Shown here in pieces: positions 34,298 through 41,983 of a stretch of DNA of 64,000 bases. The stretch is taken from NCBI RefSeq assembly GCF_021391395.1, contig NZ_CP090059.1:3767001-3831000 (forward strand), read 5' to 3'. A model generated the notes under the pieces. It saw nothing but the letters and a program-made list of their open reading frames with translations, was not told where the DNA came from and made no database searches. This stretch comes from Sphingomonas cannabina. Its GTDB lineage: Bacteria; Pseudomonadota; Alphaproteobacteria; Sphingomonadales; Sphingomonadaceae. Made by a program: the position numbers and the translations under genes. Within the stretch, counting starts at the first letter, position 1, and every line of letters starts with the position of its first letter.

Positions 34298-34711
34298 ATG
34301 ACCGATTTTCTCAGCCGCTTTTCCTGCCTGCTCGACGTCGGCACCGCCGCCAACGCGGCGCGCGCCTTCGACATCTACACGGCGCTCATCGGCGAAAACG
34401 CCCGCGACGACCCGCCGGCCGAGCCGTTCCTGCTCTCGCTTTCGCCCGAATACGGACCGGCCCGCCTTTGGCTGCGCGATCCCGGCAGCGCTGACCAGCA
34501 GCTCGCGATCACCTTCGTGACCCGCTGCGCCGAGGCCCTCGGCCTAACCGGGCGCTGGGGATTCCAATGGGCGAACATCGCCTCGAACCCCGTCGTCGAC
34601 GGCTTCTCCGGCGGCGCCCATCTCCTCGATCTTTCGACCGGCCGGACGCTCGAATGGATGAGTACCGGGCGCTGGCTCACCGACCGGATTGCCGAGGGAG
34701 GCGTGCGATGA
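34298..34711 (+). CDS. hypothetical ICE protein (137 aa)
   Basis: From ATG 34298 with CAGGAG upstream, just past the terminator, so it needs its own promoter. The sequence (FLSRFSCLLDVGTAANAARA, later PARLWLRDPGSADQQLAITF and GRWGFQWANIASNPVVDGFS) looks well folded and conserved in style, but I cannot name a domain. Its stop overlaps the next gene start in an ATGA. The pair with a DUF6117-type gene is common in Trb-type ICEs. Confidence 0.7.
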   Translation: MTDFLSRFSCLLDVGTAANAARAFDIYTALIGENARDDPPAEPFLLSLSPEYGPARLWLRDPGSADQQLAITFVTRCAEALGLTGRWGFQWANIASNPVVDGFSGGAHLLDLSTGRTLEWMSTGRWLTDRIAEGGVR

Positions 34712-34933
34712 GCATTCCCCACCATGCCCGCGCCAACTTCCAGACGCTGCTGCGCGCCGCGACCAGCGGCGACCTGGCGCTGATGGAATGCACCGAGGTC
34801 GCGACGGGCGAGGCCCGCTACGTCATCTGCGCCGTCGGGCGCGATGACGGCGAAATATGTGTTCACCCCGTTCGGCCATCTGGCCGACGGCAATCCGTTC
34901 GAGCTTTATCGTCCGCCCGAGGCCTCGACCTGA
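34708..34933 (+). pseudogene. DUF6117-like gene with a single-base frameshift
   Basis: Reading from ATG 34708 gives HARANFQTLLRAATSGDLAL, ECTEVATGEARYVICAVGRD, the start of the DUF6117 family. At about 34853-34855 (gaaatatg) the frame breaks. Dropping one A restores the family's ending, EYVFTPFGHLADGNPFELYR, and a stop at 34931-34933. In the uncorrected frame translation runs on into noise. Either a true 1-bp insertion inactivated the gene or the AAA homopolymer is an assembly error. The intact protein would be 74 residues. Confidence 0.75.
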
Positions 34934-35275
34934 AGCCGGACGGCTTCGAACAGGTCCGCGACGATCGCGCGGGCCCTAGCCGGAAACGCCGCGTCGCCGG
35001 CCGGCACGACGAAGCCGTCGAAGCCATGCGTCGGGTAATAGGCGTTCAGCACGGTGACGATCCCATTCAGCTCGGCCGTCGCCTTCAGGCCAGCGGCCTT
35101 GGCGAAGGCCAGCGCCTTCTCCAGATCGTGGCGGACATCTCGGCGGCAGCGATCGTCGCTCCAGCCCTCAGCTACAAGGAACGCCTTAAGCACCAGCTCG
35201 GTGGCGATGGCGATCGCGTAACAGATCTCTCGCGGATCGCCAGCTCGCGGTTGATGCTACCCGCCTGTACCAGAC
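34906..35275 (-). pseudogene. HEPN-like protein fragment
   Basis: The minus-strand frame reads DPREICYAIAIATELVLKAF, LVAEGWSDDRCRRDVRHDLE, KALAFAKAAGLKA, LNAYYPTHGFDGFVV, a helical pattern like HEPN proteins that associate with nucleotidyltransferases. No start is available: a TAG closes the frame at about 35265, while a neighbouring frame carries what looks like the preceding piece (LVQAGSINRELA). The gene therefore seems frameshifted and N-terminally truncated. Its 3' end overlaps the DUF6117 remnant. Family call is tentative. Confidence 0.45.
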
Positions 35276-35524
35276 CGCGACCTCCCGTTTGCCGTTGACC
35301 CGCCCAAAGCCATCGGGCGGTTCTGCGGAGCCGCGCCGGTCTTCGGGTCCCAGAACGAGCTGTGTCATGCAATTGACGCCGATCCCGACGCCGCCCGGCG
35401 AGCAATCGCCGAGCTTCAGCGTCGCACGTTCCAGCGATGTGCCGGTGAACTGGCGATAAGCCCTAGAAAGAGAATGGCGCTGACGAGCCCTGGTTGGCAA
35501 GGAGCGGTCAAGTTCGATAGCCGG
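35276..35524. other. degenerate stretch upstream of the HEPN-like fragment
   Basis: A minus-strand frame (35186-35500) contains GTSLERATLKLGDC and CMTQLVLGPEDRRGSAEPPD, which look coding, but it runs out of register into the HEPN-like fragment. The stretch is probably the remains of one or two genes broken by small indels. Nothing else was seen. Confidence 0.35.
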
Positions 35525-35746
35525 TCAGCGCGATCCGCCAAGGAGGCCGTCGAGGTGCGGGTTAGGAAAAATGGATTCCACGTCCGCACCGAACACGGCG
35601 GCAATACGATAGGCCAGATCGAGCGATGGATCGTGCTTGTCCGTCTCCAGGGCAATCACCGCCTGGCGCGAGACGCCGACGCGGGCGCCGAGCTCTTCCT
35701 GCGTCCATTTCCGTCCGTTTCTCAGCTCCCGCAGGTGGTTCTTCAT
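35525..35746 (-). CDS. Xre-family (YozG-like) transcriptional regulator
   Basis: 73 residues from ATG 35746. A minimal HTH_3 domain: HLRELRNGRKWTQEELGARV, then GVSRQAVIALETDKHDPSLD, ending in VFGADVESIFPNP. Proteins of this type pair with small membrane proteins and repress the shared promoter. The start lies within the stop of the membrane-protein gene (ATGA overlap), so the two are translated together. Two copies of a candidate operator are upstream of the pair. Confidence 0.85.
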   Translation of the reverse strand: MKNHLRELRNGRKWTQEELGARVGVSRQAVIALETDKHDPSLDLAYRIAAVFGADVESIFPNPHLDGLLGGSR

Positions 35747-36132
35747 CCGCGGCTCGTTTTGACGAAAGGCGTAATGAACGCAAAAGCCAGCCAGAAGAGA
35801 GGATAGATCAGCCATCCCGGCGCGTGGACCACATCCGCATAGCTCTCCAGAAAACCCCACGAGGCAAAGAGAGTGACGCTAATGCCCCAAGCGAGAATGA
35901 ACCGCTTCAATGTCAGAGCGCGAGCGAACTCGTCGCCGCTGCGGATCAACCGGAGCGTAGCCCAGACATGGCCGAGGACGGGAAGCGCGACGGCCAACCC
36001 GAGCGCCCACTTCGCACCGGCGCCGAGATCTTCGAATGCGCCGCTCATCGCCAGTGAATTGATCAAGCCGTAGATTGTGAAGCAGATGACCGTCTGGAAG
36101 GTGTAGCGATTGTTTGCCGCCGGCGTGAACAT
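35743..36132 (-). CDS. multi-spanning membrane protein paired with the Xre regulator
   Basis: 129 residues with four predicted transmembrane helices (VICFTIYGLINSLAMSG, WALGLAVALPVLGHVWATL, FILAWGISVTLFASWGFL, WLIYPLFWLAFAFITPF). This is the usual partner of YozG-like Xre proteins. Such pairs behave like membrane-sensor and repressor modules; the signal is unknown. GAGG lies near the start. It is transcribed leftward from the operator-bearing region shared with the toprim gene. Confidence 0.75.
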   Translation of the reverse strand: MFTPAANNRYTFQTVICFTIYGLINSLAMSGAFEDLGAGAKWALGLAVALPVLGHVWATLRLIRSGDEFARALTLKRFILAWGISVTLFASWGFLESYADVVHAPGWLIYPLFWLAFAFITPFVKTSRG

Positions 36133-36146
36133 GGGGACCTCCGCAA

Positions 36147-36200
36147 TGTAAGGACAACCTTACACCCACCAGATGTAATGTCAACCTTACATCTGGTGGG
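36147..36200. promoter_or_regulatory. two-copy palindromic operator and 14-bp inverted repeat
   Basis: An 18-bp imperfect palindrome occurs twice, 28 bp apart: TGTAAGGACAACCTTACA (36147-36164) and TGTAATGTCAACCTTACA (36175-36192), identical at 16 of 18 positions. The second copy is embedded in a perfect 14-bp inverted repeat, CCCACCAGATGTAA (36165-36178) and TTACATCTGGTGGG (36187-36200). It lies 14 bases upstream of the membrane-protein start, ideal for the adjacent Xre repressor. Confidence 0.75.
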
Positions 36201-36483
36201 TACTAGAGGCCTGCCGCTATGCGGAGCTCCGCCGAGCGCGCGGGTGGCTTCGCGCTGCAGCGCCGCCGCCGCGTCATCCTGGCGCCGGGCGGCCGCCAAA
36301 ACCGGCAAAACCAGGCAGGAATCTACGGCGATCGACGGCGAAAAGGCCATAGTCGAAACCGAGTTCTTCGCAAAAGATCAGATGGACGACGACGCTCCCG
36401 AAGCGGCCGCGGCCGAAGAACGTCAACGACTTGCAGTATGGTCCGCTGGCAACGGCGGGCCTCTTCTTATGGGAAGACGACCA
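36201..36483. other. 283-bp region upstream of the toprim gene
   Basis: No gene is supported. The toprim frame is open upstream to 36178, but that extension looks non-coding (Ala/Arg-rich, no conserved motif) and would overlap the Xre operator. A gcggccgcggccg tract around 36402 is the only repeat noted. Confidence 0.4.
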
Positions 36484-37518
36484 ATGGCGCAAAACCCGCA
36501 TGATCTTGCGCTCCGTCTCGCCGATCGGGCTGAGGCGGTCTGCAGCCATTACCTCTCCAGCGGCCGCCGCGAGGGCGGCTACTGGCTGGTCGGCGACGCG
36601 CGTAATACGCCCGGCCGCTCGATGTATGTCCGACTCAAGGACACGCCCAAGGGTCCAGCCGGCAAATGGACCGACGCAGCGACCGGCGAACATGGCGATC
36701 TTCTCGACGTCATCCGCGAAAGCTGCGGCCTTGTCGACTTCAAGGACGTCGCCGAGGAGGCCCGGACCTTCCTCAGCATGCCACCCCCTGAGCCGGAACC
36801 TCGCGAGCAGCAGCGGCAGAGCCCGGCGCCGCACGGCTCGCCCGAAGCGGCCCGCCGTCTCATCCGCATGTCGCAGCCGATCTACGGCACGCTCGTACAG
36901 GCGTATCTCCGGGAACGCGGCATTACGGATTTACGCGGAACCGGAAGTCTGCATTTCCACCCGCACTGCTATTATCGCCCGGACGAGCACTCCCCGACAG
37001 AGACATGGCCCGCGATGATCGCAGCCGTCACCAGCCTCGACGGCAAAATCACCGGCGCACATCGCACCTGGCTCGATCCGCACCGCCGCGACAAGGCGCC
37101 GATCGACACGCCAAGGCGGGCCATGGGCGATCTTCTCGGCAACGCTGTCCGCTTCGGCGTCGGCGGCGAGGTGATGGCGGCCGGCGAAGGCATCGAGACC
37201 GTCCTGTCGCTCCGCCAGGTCCTTCCCGAGATGCCGATGCTGGCGGCGCTCTCAGCGGCGCATCTCGCCGCCATCCTGTTCCCCGACACGCTGCGGCGGC
37301 TCTACATCGTCCGCGACAACGATCCGGCCGGCGACGGGGCGCGCGATAGCTTGATCGAACGGGCGAACACGGCCGGGATCGAGGCGATTGTCATCTCGCC
37401 GGAGCTGGGCGACTTCAACGAGGATCTGCGCACCCTCGGCCTGGACGCATTGCGCATGGAAGCCCGGTTGCAGGTCGCGCCGCAGGACGTCGCTCGCTTC
37501 ATGGCGTTGGCGGCATAG
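36484..37518 (+). CDS. toprim-domain protein with DUF7146-like N-terminus (primase-like)
   Basis: 344 residues from ATG 36484 (MAQNPHDLALRLADRAEAVC). The N-terminal part (SMYVRLKDTPKGPAGKWTDA, then GEHGDLLDVIRESCGL) matches the region preceding toprim domains in ICE and plasmid primases. The toprim fold follows: VMAAGEGIETVLSLRQVLP carries the catalytic Glu, and LYIVRDNDPAGDGARD the DxD. CHC2-type zinc cysteines are not evident. It probably primes replication or second-strand synthesis after transfer. The start was chosen because the first conserved block begins here and the preceding frame is non-coding in character. Confidence 0.8.
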   Translation: MAQNPHDLALRLADRAEAVCSHYLSSGRREGGYWLVGDARNTPGRSMYVRLKDTPKGPAGKWTDAATGEHGDLLDVIRESCGLVDFKDVAEEARTFLSMPPPEPEPREQQRQSPAPHGSPEAARRLIRMSQPIYGTLVQAYLRERGITDLRGTGSLHFHPHCYYRPDEHSPTETWPAMIAAVTSLDGKITGAHRTWLDPHRRDKAPIDTPRRAMGDLLGNAVRFGVGGEVMAAGEGIETVLSLRQVLPEMPMLAALSAAHLAAILFPDTLRRLYIVRDNDPAGDGARDSLIERANTAGIEAIVISPELGDFNEDLRTLGLDALRMEARLQVAPQDVARFMALAA

Positions 37519-37646
37519 ACGACAGGAGAACGGACGTGCGGGCCGCCGCCGTACTCGGCGGATGCGTCAATCCGTCGGAGGGGGACCGCGCCTCGGCCTT
37601 CGAGAGGGCGATCGGCCCACAAGCCGGCCAGCCGGGGAATGGCGGC

Positions 37647-37815
37647 GGCCGACTATTTTCCGGCGCGGCCTGAAGGCCGCTTTCCATCGCGAGGCAAAAT
37701 AGCCGGCCTTAGCCATCGAGCCCTGCGCTTGCGCTCCGGGTGCCCGCCCGTCCGGCCCGTGGGCTTCGTCGCCATGAAGGCCGCGACGGTCGCGGTCCAA
37801 CCGACGGAGCATCCC
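37647..37815 (+). promoter_or_regulatory. structured 5' leader, copy 1 (before the DUF2493 gene)
   Basis: A long stem, GGCCGACTATTTT (37647-37659) with AAAATAGCCGGCC (37696-37708), has 12 of 13 pairs. It encloses GCGGCC-TGAA-GGCCGC (37665-37680) and the unpaired TCGCGAGGCAA. CTTAGCC and TCCGGCC blocks and TCGCCATGAAGGCCGC follow. The same ordered blocks recur at 40947-41107 ahead of DUF736. The remainder of the 297-bp gap after the toprim gene shows nothing else. Confidence 0.6.
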
Positions 37816-38739
37816 ATGCGCGAGCACCACGACTGCGAACCGCACCACGAATCCTCACCCACCGACCATGTCCTCAACGAACTGCAGCTTCACGGCTACC
37901 GACCCTTCGCCGACGAGCCCGATCAGCGGCTTCTGCCCGACGGCAACCAGGTCGCGGGCGCAATTGCCGACATCTTCGACGCCCTGATCGTCACGCTGGA
38001 GGATACTCGCCTCGAACCCGACCTCGACGATCTCCTCTGGTCGACCGTCAACGTCTTCCACCGCGCCACCGACCGGATCGGCCGGGAACTGGACGACAAC
38101 GAGCAGGCCCAGAAGCGGGCGCAGCGCGAACAGGACGGCAGCGAGGTGAAGTCGGTCGAACTGGAGCGCCTGATCGCCGAGGGCATGACGCTGATCGAGC
38201 GGCAGAACGCGTTCGAACTGATGCGCGACCAGGCCGCCGATCACTATGAGCGCCACGTCGGCAAAACTTGGCTCCCGCGCAGCGGATCGAAGGTCAACCA
38301 TCGCAATCTGACCTCGGCAATGATCGACAGCCGCGATTTCCTGATGGCGAAGAAGCGTGCCGACCAGGAGGTCCTCCTGCCGCCGGGCCCGAAGATCGTC
38401 GTCACCGGCGGGCTCGACTTCAATGACCACCGGCTGATCTGGGCCAAGCTCGATCAGGTCCACGAGAAGCATCCCGACATGGTGCTGATCCACGGCAAAT
38501 CGCCGAAGGGTGCCGAGAAGATCGCCTCGCTCTGGGCAAAGAATCGGAACGTCCCGCAGATCGGCTTCGGGCCCGACTGGACGAAGCACGGCCGGGCCGC
38601 ACCCTTCAAGCGCAACGACAACATCCTGGAGATCGTGCCGAAGGGCGTGATGCACTTCCCGGGCACCGGCATCCACGACAACCTTGCCGACAAGGCCAAG
38701 AAGCTCGGCATCCCGGTCTGGAAGTTCGGCGGCGCGTGA
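37816..38739 (+). CDS. DUF2493 (SLOG-family, YspA-like) protein
   Basis: 307 residues from ATG 37816 with CGGAG seven bases upstream; an in-frame ATG at 37774 is possible but falls in the conserved leader. The C-terminal 130 residues form the DUF2493 SLOG domain: KIVVTGGLDFNDHRLIWAKL, MVLIHGKSPKGAEKIASLWA and FGPDWTKHGRAAPFKRND. SLOG proteins bind nucleotide-like ligands. The N-terminal 170 residues are helical and acidic. A constant member of Trb-type ICEs; role unknown. Confidence 0.85.
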   Translation: MREHHDCEPHHESSPTDHVLNELQLHGYRPFADEPDQRLLPDGNQVAGAIADIFDALIVTLEDTRLEPDLDDLLWSTVNVFHRATDRIGRELDDNEQAQKRAQREQDGSEVKSVELERLIAEGMTLIERQNAFELMRDQAADHYERHVGKTWLPRSGSKVNHRNLTSAMIDSRDFLMAKKRADQEVLLPPGPKIVVTGGLDFNDHRLIWAKLDQVHEKHPDMVLIHGKSPKGAEKIASLWAKNRNVPQIGFGPDWTKHGRAAPFKRNDNILEIVPKGVMHFPGTGIHDNLADKAKKLGIPVWKFGGA

Positions 38740-38746
38740 GCGCCGC

Positions 38747-39661
38747 CTAGCTCAAGTCGACTTTCCAGAACTTCAACACGTCCTCAACCTCAGCCTTCGG
38801 GTAATGGAGGTACTCTGCATTGGCCAAATCGGACCGCATCTTCGACTTACGCTTCGCGATTTCACGCTCAATGCGCTGCGTGAATGGTGCAGTGCCGGGC
38901 GGCAGGATGCCCGGGCGATCGGGGCTCGGCCAGCTCTTCGGGTAATTGGACGGCGTCCAACCTGATCGTACCTCTTCCGCCTGCGATTGCACGGACTCAT
39001 GCTCGCATGCCCACCCATAAAGATGAAACGAGCAGACCCGCAGCATCGCCTTGATCTCAGGGAGCGTGTCAGTGAATCCCTTCAGCGATGTCGGCAACCA
39101 CACCATGTTCGCGACGCACGAGAAATAGCGAGGATCCTGCACTACATTGCTGCGCTGAGCGAACGACGGATCGTCGTAGCCCCAGATATGGCAGACCGTC
39201 CAATTCTTAGGCTTGGGGGCCGCCACATCGAGCGCCGCCACCAGGGCGTTGAGCGCCGCCACATTTCCCTCGAACTTCTCGGCAGTGACGCCCGTCGCCT
39301 TGCGCGTGTTGGTATATCGGCGAGACCAGCCGGCATCGTAGAGTGGGCGACCTCGCGCCGTGTGCGGTGCCCACACCGGAAGCGCGCGGAAAGTGTCTGG
39401 ATGAACCCACCGCGCGGTTCGCTCAATCAGCTCAACGATCGCAGGAATGTCGGCCCGCAGCGCCTCGTTGCCGTCAGGCACATGAAATCCACTCGCCACA
39501 CTTCCCCTGCCGATACTGTCGCCTCGGCTGCGCGAGACATCCGGCTGAAGTCTGGCACCTGGGCTGTTGATATATTCATCGACTACCATTTCGGACCGGC
39601 CGACGCACCCCCCGCTTCTCTGCGCTGATCCTTGGTCAGACTGATCGCTTGACGCCATCAA
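38747..39661 (-). CDS. hypothetical cargo protein, orphan on the minus strand
   Basis: 304 residues, convergent with the DUF2493 gene (7 bases apart) and opposite to the backbone. Distinctive segments are ERTARWVHPDTFRALPVWAP, NWTVCHIWGYDDPSFAQRSN, CVANMVWLPTSLKGFTDTLP and MLRVCSFHLYGWACEHESVQ. The CHIW...N-x-V-W-L-P pattern recalls HNH-type nuclease folds, but I cannot confirm it. The start is unclear: TTG 39661, ATG 39658 and ATG 39589 are all possible and none has a good ribosome site. Likely a recently gained defence or accessory gene. Confidence 0.55.
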   Translation of the reverse strand: MMASSDQSDQGSAQRSGGCVGRSEMVVDEYINSPGARLQPDVSRSRGDSIGRGSVASGFHVPDGNEALRADIPAIVELIERTARWVHPDTFRALPVWAPHTARGRPLYDAGWSRRYTNTRKATGVTAEKFEGNVAALNALVAALDVAAPKPKNWTVCHIWGYDDPSFAQRSNVVQDPRYFSCVANMVWLPTSLKGFTDTLPEIKAMLRVCSFHLYGWACEHESVQSQAEEVRSGWTPSNYPKSWPSPDRPGILPPGTAPFTQRIEREIAKRKSKMRSDLANAEYLHYPKAEVEDVLKFWKVDLS

Positions 39662-39792
39662 CCCGTAAAGGGTCGGCTATGCGAGCATGCCGCCGCTGCG
39701 GCTTCGCCTGCGCGGTGATTGCAGCGCTCAGCCCGACACATCGGGCACCTGTCAGCGGGGGATGGCCCTCCGCTCGAACAGGAGCCGGATCA

Positions 39793-39960
39793 ATGTCCCT
39801 GAACGACGCACACGCCTTCGCCTTCAGCCTCGCCACCACGCTGATGGCCGCGATCATCATCTTCCAGGCCGGCGACGGCACGCTGTCGGTCACGCCCGCC
39901 AGCGAATATGACGGCGACACCGCCGCCATCGTCCATGAGATCGACCCCTTCGCCCCCTGA
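39793..39960 (+). CDS. small conserved ICE protein
   Basis: 55 residues from ATG 39793, behind CAGGAG. A hydrophobic middle (HAFAFSLATTLMAAIIIFQA) is followed by an acidic tail (SEYDGDTAAIVHEIDPFAP). It could be a single-pass inner-membrane peptide. Short proteins of this kind precede the next membrane gene in related elements. No domain. Confidence 0.65.
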   Translation: MSLNDAHAFAFSLATTLMAAIIIFQAGDGTLSVTPASEYDGDTAAIVHEIDPFAP

Positions 39961-40101
39961 CCGGGGCGACCCGGTCGCAGGAGCGGAAATCGCCGCCGAT
40001 TTCCGCTCCCGGCACGCGCGCTCCTGCGCTATACTTCAGCCGCGCCGTGGTGGTGGTGGAATGCGCGACCGTCAGACCTTGTCCACACGGAGGCCACCAC
40101 C

Positions 40102-40545
40102 ATGATCATCCTCGCAATACTTGCATCCCTCGCGGCGATAGGCCTGCTTTGCTGGCTGCTGTTCACGCTGGCCGTCTTCGCGCTGCCGGCGTTCATCGGC
40201 GTGACGGCGGGCGCCTGGGCGCACGGCACGGGCGCCGGCATTCCTGGCGCCATCCTCGTCGGCGCCGTCGCGGCGGCGATCACGCTCGCCGCCGGGCATC
40301 TGCTCATTACCTTCGTCCGGCCCATGTGGCTGAAGCTGATCGTGGCCGCGGCCTTCGTCGCGCCGGCGGCGATCGCCGGCTTCCATGCCACCCATGGCAT
40401 CGTGAAGCACCTCATGCCGTCCGACGCGTGGCAGATCATGTTCTCCGTCATCGGCGCGGTCGCGGTCGGCATCACCGCCTTCGTGCGGGTCGCGGGAATG
40501 GCGGCGGCTCCGGCCCCGTCCGGCCGGGACCTTGCGAGCGCCTGA
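40102..40545 (+). CDS. integral membrane protein, unknown function
   Basis: 147 residues with five hydrophobic segments (MIILAILASLAAIGLLCWLL, VFALPAFIGVTAGAWA, GAILVGAVAAAITLAAGHLL, KLIVAAAFVAPAAIAG, IMFSVIGAVAVGITAFV). CGGAGG nine bases upstream supports the start. The leader contains gtggtggtgg and ccaccacc, able to pair across the ribosome site, hinting at translational control. Not recognised. Confidence 0.7.
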   Translation: MIILAILASLAAIGLLCWLLFTLAVFALPAFIGVTAGAWAHGTGAGIPGAILVGAVAAAITLAAGHLLITFVRPMWLKLIVAAAFVAPAAIAGFHATHGIVKHLMPSDAWQIMFSVIGAVAVGITAFVRVAGMAAAPAPSGRDLASA

Positions 40546-40946
40546 TCTTCGTCATCGCCGTCAGGAGGATCAGGGCAGCCGTGGTCGTGGTCGTCCCATC
40601 GTCTCATGTCGGAGCGATGGGCGCGTGCGGTGCGGATCGACGCTGGCCCGGAAAAGCGGTCCTCGCTGGAGCGCTGCAGGGCAGACCCATGTCTCGGCGG
40701 GGCACCGGACATCCGGCGCGGGGATCTCCGTGGTGGCGGCGGAAGGCCAGGATGCAGCAGCGTCAGCCTGGCGGGAGGAGACGAAGCCGGTGAGCATGTC
40801 GTGACGCCGGTTTGCCGATGTAGGACGGCCGCCATCTTCTCCGTTATCTGACCGTGCCTCGACCGCTCCAAACGGCCTCTTCAATGGCCTGATCTGGCCG
40901 AAGGCCGGCTGCGCCTCGATCGCTATGACGCAACAGCCGCGTCAAA
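40546..40946. other. 401-bp region without a supported gene
   Basis: It lies between the membrane-protein gene and the DUF736 leader. CCTGATC (from 40542) and GATCAGG form an inverted repeat just after the stop, perhaps a weak terminator. CCCATCG (40597-40603) and CGATGGG pair further on. Frames on both strands here are noise-like. It may be a degraded gene. Confidence 0.35.
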
Positions 40947-41107
40947 CTTTCTTCCCCTGCCGGCTGCGCCGCCATTCCTCGCGAGACAAGAAAGCCCCTC
41001 CTTGGCTGTCAGGCCCCTTCGGGGTGCGCCGTCGATCGCCTCCGGCCAACCGATCGCCATCGAGGCCGCAATGGTGCGGGCTCGGGAACGGAAAACGGAG
41101 ACTTACA
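40947..41107 (+). promoter_or_regulatory. structured 5' leader, copy 2 (before the first DUF736 gene)
   Basis: Stem CTTTCTT (40947-40953) with AAGAAAG (40988-40994) encloses CGGC-TGC-GCCG and unpaired TCGCGAGACAA. Then come CTTGGC, a CCCC-TTCG-GGGG hairpin, TCCGGCC and TCGCCATCGAGGCCGC, ending 41 bases before the DUF736 ATG. Block order and spacing match 37647-37815. At two stem positions both paired bases differ between copies. Confidence 0.6.
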
Positions 41108-41434
41108 ATGGCGACCATCGGCACCTTCAAGAAGACCGGCTCGAACGAGTTCACCGGCGACATCGTCACCCTCAGCGTCCAGGCCAAGAACGTGCGCATC
41201 GTCCCCGACCAGCGCGCCACCGGTGAGAACGCTCCCAGCCACCGGGTCCTGGTCGGCCGCGCCGAAATCGGCGCCGCCTGGACCAAGCGCTCCAACGAAG
41301 GCCGCGACTATCTGGGCCTCAAGCTCGACGATCCGAGCTTCAACGCCCCGATCTACGCCAACCTCTTCGACGACGAAGGCGAAGACACCTTCTCGCTGAT
41401 CTGGTCCCGCCCCAACGGGCGGCGCGGCGACTGA
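41108..41434 (+). CDS. DUF736 family protein (first copy)
   Basis: 108 residues, the full DUF736 length: MATIGTFKKTGSNEFTGDIV, TLSVQAKNVRIVP, RAEIGAAWTKRSNEGRDYLG, LKLDDPSFNAPIYANLFDDE. A conserved cytoplasmic protein of Trb-type ICEs, often highly expressed and of unknown role. ACGGAG sits eight bases before the start. The gene is isolated, with its own structured leader and a strong hairpin after it. A second, divergent DUF736 gene lies at 46642. Confidence 0.88.
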   Translation: MATIGTFKKTGSNEFTGDIVTLSVQAKNVRIVPDQRATGENAPSHRVLVGRAEIGAAWTKRSNEGRDYLGLKLDDPSFNAPIYANLFDDEGEDTFSLIWSRPNGRRGD

Positions 41435-41443
41435 GGCCCCGCG

Positions 41444-41471
41444 AAGGCCCCGGCCGGAAGGCCGGGGCCTT
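41444..41471 (+). terminator. GC-rich terminator-like hairpin after DUF736
   Basis: AAGGCCCCGGCC (41444-41455), GGAA loop, GGCCGGGGCCTT (41460-41471): a perfect 12-bp stem ten bases after the stop. The flanking A and T bases give weak bidirectional character; there is no long T-run. Confidence 0.65.
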
Positions 41472-41561
41472 CGGCGCCCAGGGCGACCGAATCAGTTGCT
41501 GCTGTTCCGACCGAAGTGACAACGCTATCGAGGCTCTCGACGCTAGATTCGGTCCTCAAGA

Positions 41562-41629
41562 ACGACTAATATAGTCGTAGTTCTGGCGTGCGCGTAGTTC
41601 CGAGTGGGAGGTGATCATGCATGATCACC
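41562..41629 (+). promoter_or_regulatory. qseC promoter/operator region with palindromes and direct repeats
   Basis: ACGACTA-ATA-TAGTCGT (41562-41578) is a 17-bp palindrome. CGTAGTTC is repeated at 41576-41583 and 41593-41600. A perfect 20-bp palindrome, GGTGATCATGCATGATCACC (41610-41629), spans the start codon at 41621. These are good operator candidates for the Xre protein encoded here. Confidence 0.6.
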
Positions 41630-41863
41630 GCCCGACAATCGCGGGCCGCACGCGCGTTGCTGGGTTGGACACAGGAGACGCTCGCTGACCGGGCCCGGGT
41701 ATCTTTGACCGCGCTGAAGCGCCTCGAGTCCGAAAGCGGCCTTGAGGTGTATGAAAGCACGCGCGATGAAGTCCGTCGCGCGTTCGAAGGTAGCGGGATC
41801 GTCTTCCTGAACTCCGACCAGGGAGTGGGAGTGATGCTTGTCAACAGGAAGAGAGACGACTGA
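41621..41863 (+). CDS. qseC: QseC-like Xre regulator
   Basis: 80 residues. HTH: TARQSRAARALLGWTQETLA, then RVSLTALKRLESESG; the tail FEGSGIVFLNSDQGVGVMLV is the typical end of this ICE family. In the Mesorhizobium loti symbiosis ICE, QseC is a small HTH protein that sets expression of the antiactivator QseM and so decides whether transfer is on or off. Here the next gene encodes a QseM-sized DUF2285 protein, supporting the name. The start codon lies inside a 20-bp palindrome, consistent with autoregulation. Confidence 0.75.
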   Translation: MITARQSRAARALLGWTQETLADRARVSLTALKRLESESGLEVYESTRDEVRRAFEGSGIVFLNSDQGVGVMLVNRKRDD

Positions 41864-41983
41864 CGCGTCGGCGGGCGATCGCGCCGCTCTGTCGCTACCC
41901 GTGCGGTCAGCCGGTGGCCTCTGCGTTCAAAACAGCGTTAACAATTCCCTTCAAAATGGATACATCTATCAAGGGGGAATTCA

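Noticed and set aside
36178..36483. 102-residue N-terminal extension of the toprim protein
   Set aside because: It would cover the Xre operator and shows non-coding composition; the conserved part begins at ATG 36484.
40029..40871. 280-residue minus-strand frame
   Set aside because: Pro/Arg/Ala noise antisense to the membrane-protein gene, without domain or ribosome site.
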